Shown piece by piece: positions 62,493-64,000 of a stretch of 64,000 nucleotides of DNA. The stretch is from Parvivirga hydrogeniphila (GTDB lineage Bacteria; Actinomycetota; Coriobacteriia; Anaerosomatales; Anaerosomataceae). The notes beneath the pieces are model-generated. The model was not told the DNA's origin and ran no database searches. It saw nothing but the letters and a program-made list of their open reading frames with translations. Made by a program: the position numbers and the translations under genes. The number at the start of each line of letters is the position of its first letter. Within the stretch, counting starts at the first letter, position 1. The DNA lies in assembly GCF_023371205.1 (NCBI RefSeq), contig NZ_JAMCCO010000001.1, positions 926,662 through 990,661 on the forward strand. The letters run 5' to 3'.

Positions 62493-62857
62493 TGACACGG
62501 GCTGACAAGGTCTTGCTGGCAGTCCTCGCGTGCGCAGCCCTCCTGGCGTCGCCCGTGGCGGCGGCCCATGCGACCCGTGGCGGGCAGGCGGCATACGCGG
62601 TCGTTGCTGGCCCGGCTGGGACAAAGCACCTGCCTCTTGCCGAGGACGGCTCGTATGTGGTCCAAGGACTGCGCGGGCGCGTTGTCGTCGCGGTGGAGCA
62701 CGGGTCCGTCCGAATCACTGAGTCCACGTGCCGCGACCAGGTGTGCGTGCACACGAAGGCGGCGTCGCGTCCAGGAGAGGCGATAGCGTGCGTTCCCAAC
62801 GGCGTGTCGGTGACCGTGGAAGGAGGGGCGCGTGAGCTCGACGCTGTTGTACGCTGA
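62492..62857 (+). CDS. NusG domain II-containing membrane/exported protein
   Basis: 121 residues. An N-terminal hydrophobic segment (about 7-27, ending AAAHA) acts as signal or anchor, followed by a NusG-II-like beta domain with ESTCRDQVCVHTKAASRPGEAIACVPNGVSVTVEG. Three Cys residues are retained. Such proteins are often encoded next to rnf, apbE and Gx transporter genes, but their function is not established. It overlaps the next gene by 26 nt. Confidence 0.82.
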   Translation: MTRADKVLLAVLACAALLASPVAAAHATRGGQAAYAVVAGPAGTKHLPLAEDGSYVVQGLRGRVVVAVEHGSVRITESTCRDQVCVHTKAASRPGEAIACVPNGVSVTVEGGARELDAVVR

Positions 62858-63395
62858 TGCTGCTCCTGCGGGCGCCGGCAGCGTCCGCCCTCTCGGGGCG
62901 GCTCGCGTCGTGGCCGAGGACGGCGCGATGCTTGCTCTGGCGTGCGTGCTCGGCATCGTCGAGTCCTGGATTCCATCGCCTGTCCCCGGGATACGGCTCG
63001 GCCTGGCGAACGCAGCCGTCCTGGTGGTCCTGCTCCGTGGCGGTTGGGTCCGTGCAGTCCGCGTGAGCCTTGTGCGAGTGGCGATCGTCGGCGTGGCGAC
63101 AGGGACGCTCTTGGGTCCGGTCTCCGCTCTTTCTCTCGCGGGCGCGGCAGCATCCGTCGTGTGCATGGCTCTCGCGGCCCGTCTCGGCGTTCTTTCAACG
63201 CTCGGGATCTCCGTGGCAGGCGCCTTCTCGCACGTGGCCGCGCAGTTGGTCACCGCCTCGGTCCTCGTCGCGTCGGGCGCGGTGGCAGCGCTTGCTACTC
63301 CCGCACTGCTGGCGAGCCTGCCCCTCGGTCTCGTCACCGGCTCTGTTGCCGGTGTCCTCATCTCCCGGCTGGGAAGGATCTGTCGTCGGGCCTGA
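62832..63395 (+). CDS. Gx transporter family membrane protein
   Basis: 187 residues with four or five hydrophobic helices and the family's IVESWIPSPVPGIRLGLANAAVLVVLL segment. The family was earlier called heptaprenyl diphosphate synthase component I, but is now regarded as ECF-like transporter proteins. The cargo is unknown. It commonly follows NusG-II and rnf genes. Start GTG 62832, inside the end of the NusG-II gene. Confidence 0.82.
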   Translation: MSSTLLYADAAPAGAGSVRPLGAARVVAEDGAMLALACVLGIVESWIPSPVPGIRLGLANAAVLVVLLRGGWVRAVRVSLVRVAIVGVATGTLLGPVSALSLAGAAASVVCMALAARLGVLSTLGISVAGAFSHVAAQLVTASVLVASGAVAALATPALLASLPLGLVTGSVAGVLISRLGRICRRA

Positions 63396-63416
63396 TGAGG
63401 TTGGAGGTCGTGGTCT

Positions 63417-64000
63417 GTGGCGCCACGGATGGTCGGCGGGCGTGCCACGCCGCGCGATCTGGTTCTTGCCGGCACGCCGGAGTTCGTGAGCGATGCCGCG
63501 CTGCTGAGCGTGATCCTACGCGAGGACGACGTCGCGCTCGGAGCGCGGCTGGCTCGCGCGCACCCGATTCCTACAGGGCTGTGGTCTCTCCGCGCAGAAG
63601 ATCTCACTGTGCACGAGGGGATCGGTCCAGCCAAAGCGGCGGCGCTCCTCGCGTCTGTGGAGCTCGCCCGGCGGGCGTCTTTGAATCAGGTGGTCGACCG
63701 ACCTGCGATCTCGACGCCAGAAGACGTCGTCTCGCTCTGCGAGCCCCAGCTGCGGGGGTGCGACCGAGAGCACTTCTGGGCGCTTGCTCTGAATACGAAG
63801 AACCGGCTCATCAAGATCATCGAGGTGTCCATCGGGAGCCTGAGCGCGTCGATCGTGCATCCGCGCGAGCTGTTCAAAGAAGCGGTGCGGTCGTCTGCGG
63901 CGTCCGTTGTGGTTGTGCACAACCATCCGAGCGGGGATCCGACGCCGTCGTCTGCTGACATCCATCTGACGCAGCGTTTGGTCAGAGCTGGTGATGTGCT
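63417..64000 (+). CDS. radC: RadC family JAB/MPN-domain protein (3' end outside window)
   Basis: 194 residues visible, open at the right edge. N-terminal UPF0758/helix-hairpin-helix part (LTVHEGIGPAKAAALLASVELARR, about 65-90), then the MPN metalloprotease-like domain with EHFWALALNTKNRLI and VVVHNHPSGDPTPSSADI, the HxH...D zinc site. Despite its name RadC has no proven repair role. Start GTG 63417 with GGAGG 9 nt upstream. ATG 63429 is the alternative. It follows the Gx transporter by 21 nt. Confidence 0.9.
   Translation, partial: MAPRMVGGRATPRDLVLAGTPEFVSDAALLSVILREDDVALGARLARAHPIPTGLWSLRAEDLTVHEGIGPAKAAALLASVELARRASLNQVVDRPAISTPEDVVSLCEPQLRGCDREHFWALALNTKNRLIKIIEVSIGSLSASIVHPRELFKEAVRSSAASVVVVHNHPSGDPTPSSADIHLTQRLVRAGDV

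Overview
The window is high-GC bacterial DNA (mostly 60-68 percent by eye) with densely packed genes, many start/stop overlaps of 1-4 nt, and frequent GTG starts. The gene set points to an anaerobic or microaerophilic actinobacterium of the Coriobacteriia type: cell-wall-binding (CWB2) repeats, a UbiD/UbiA/UbiX set that fits late futalosine menaquinone synthesis, coproporphyrin-type heme genes, an Rnf complex, and a membrane-bound uptake hydrogenase. This taxonomic placement is inference from gene content. No 16S rRNA gene is present.

Layout. 1-5.1 kb: the end of rpoN, a sensor kinase, an NtrC-type activator, a near-perfect sigma-54 promoter, then a zinc-ribbon membrane protein, a heavy-metal-associated domain protein and ccdA. 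5.2-9.3 kb: a large sensor phosphatase and an STAS-HATPase fusion (partner-switch signalling). 9.3-13.7 kb: nitroreductase, HAD hydrolase and mqnL/mqnP/mqnM-like genes. 13.7-14.5 kb: a 50-residue ORF and tRNA-Cys, tRNA-Gly and tRNA-Val. 14.6-21.5 kb: a CWB2/L,D-transpeptidase, a lipid kinase, rnd, xseA/xseB, and HIT, DegV and [2Fe-2S] proteins. 22-29 kb: acs, then hemE, ferrochelatase and two tandem hemY-like genes. 29-34 kb: an inositol monophosphatase, transketolase and an OmpR-type two-component pair. 33.8-38.1 kb (minus strand): a hydrogenase operon. 38.6-43.9 kb: a DUF2249 protein, a HAD protein, a large FAD/Fe-S oxidoreductase with a Met-rich tail, a Crp/Fnr regulator and a b5-like protein. 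43.9-50.8 kb: rlmD, pilT, then OsmC, a glycosyltransferase, a PIG-L deacetylase, a BshC-like protein and a ferredoxin. 50.8-57.3 kb: plsY, a second lipid kinase, tRNA-Arg, an EF-G-like GTPase, cyclophilin, a TPR protein and ndk. 57.4-64 kb: rnfCDGEAB, a NusG-II protein, a Gx transporter and the start of radC.

The most notable point is the hydrogenase large subunit. Its ORF appears to stop after the residues FDP, but the stop is an in-frame TGA exactly where the conserved nickel-binding Cys of DPCxxCxxH should be. Reading through gives DP-U-IGCAVH plus a normal 20-residue C-terminal extension that ends 1 nt before the next gene. A 7-bp hairpin with a GUG loop begins 12 nt after the UGA, where a bacterial SECIS is expected. 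The small subunit carries a fourth Cys at the medial cluster. Together these indicate a selenocysteine-containing [NiFeSe] hydrogenase that conventional ORF calling would truncate.

How the genes fit together (inference): H2 oxidised outside the membrane by HyaABC would reduce menaquinone, which the mqn-like genes could help make. Heme for HyaC would come from the hem cluster. Rnf links ferredoxin and NAD(H) to an ion gradient. Two perfect 6-4-6 inverted repeats (ATACCC-N4-GGGTAT) overlap promoter elements in front of ccdA and of the FAD/Fe-S oxidoreductase, which suggests one CsoR/CstR-like regulator controls both.
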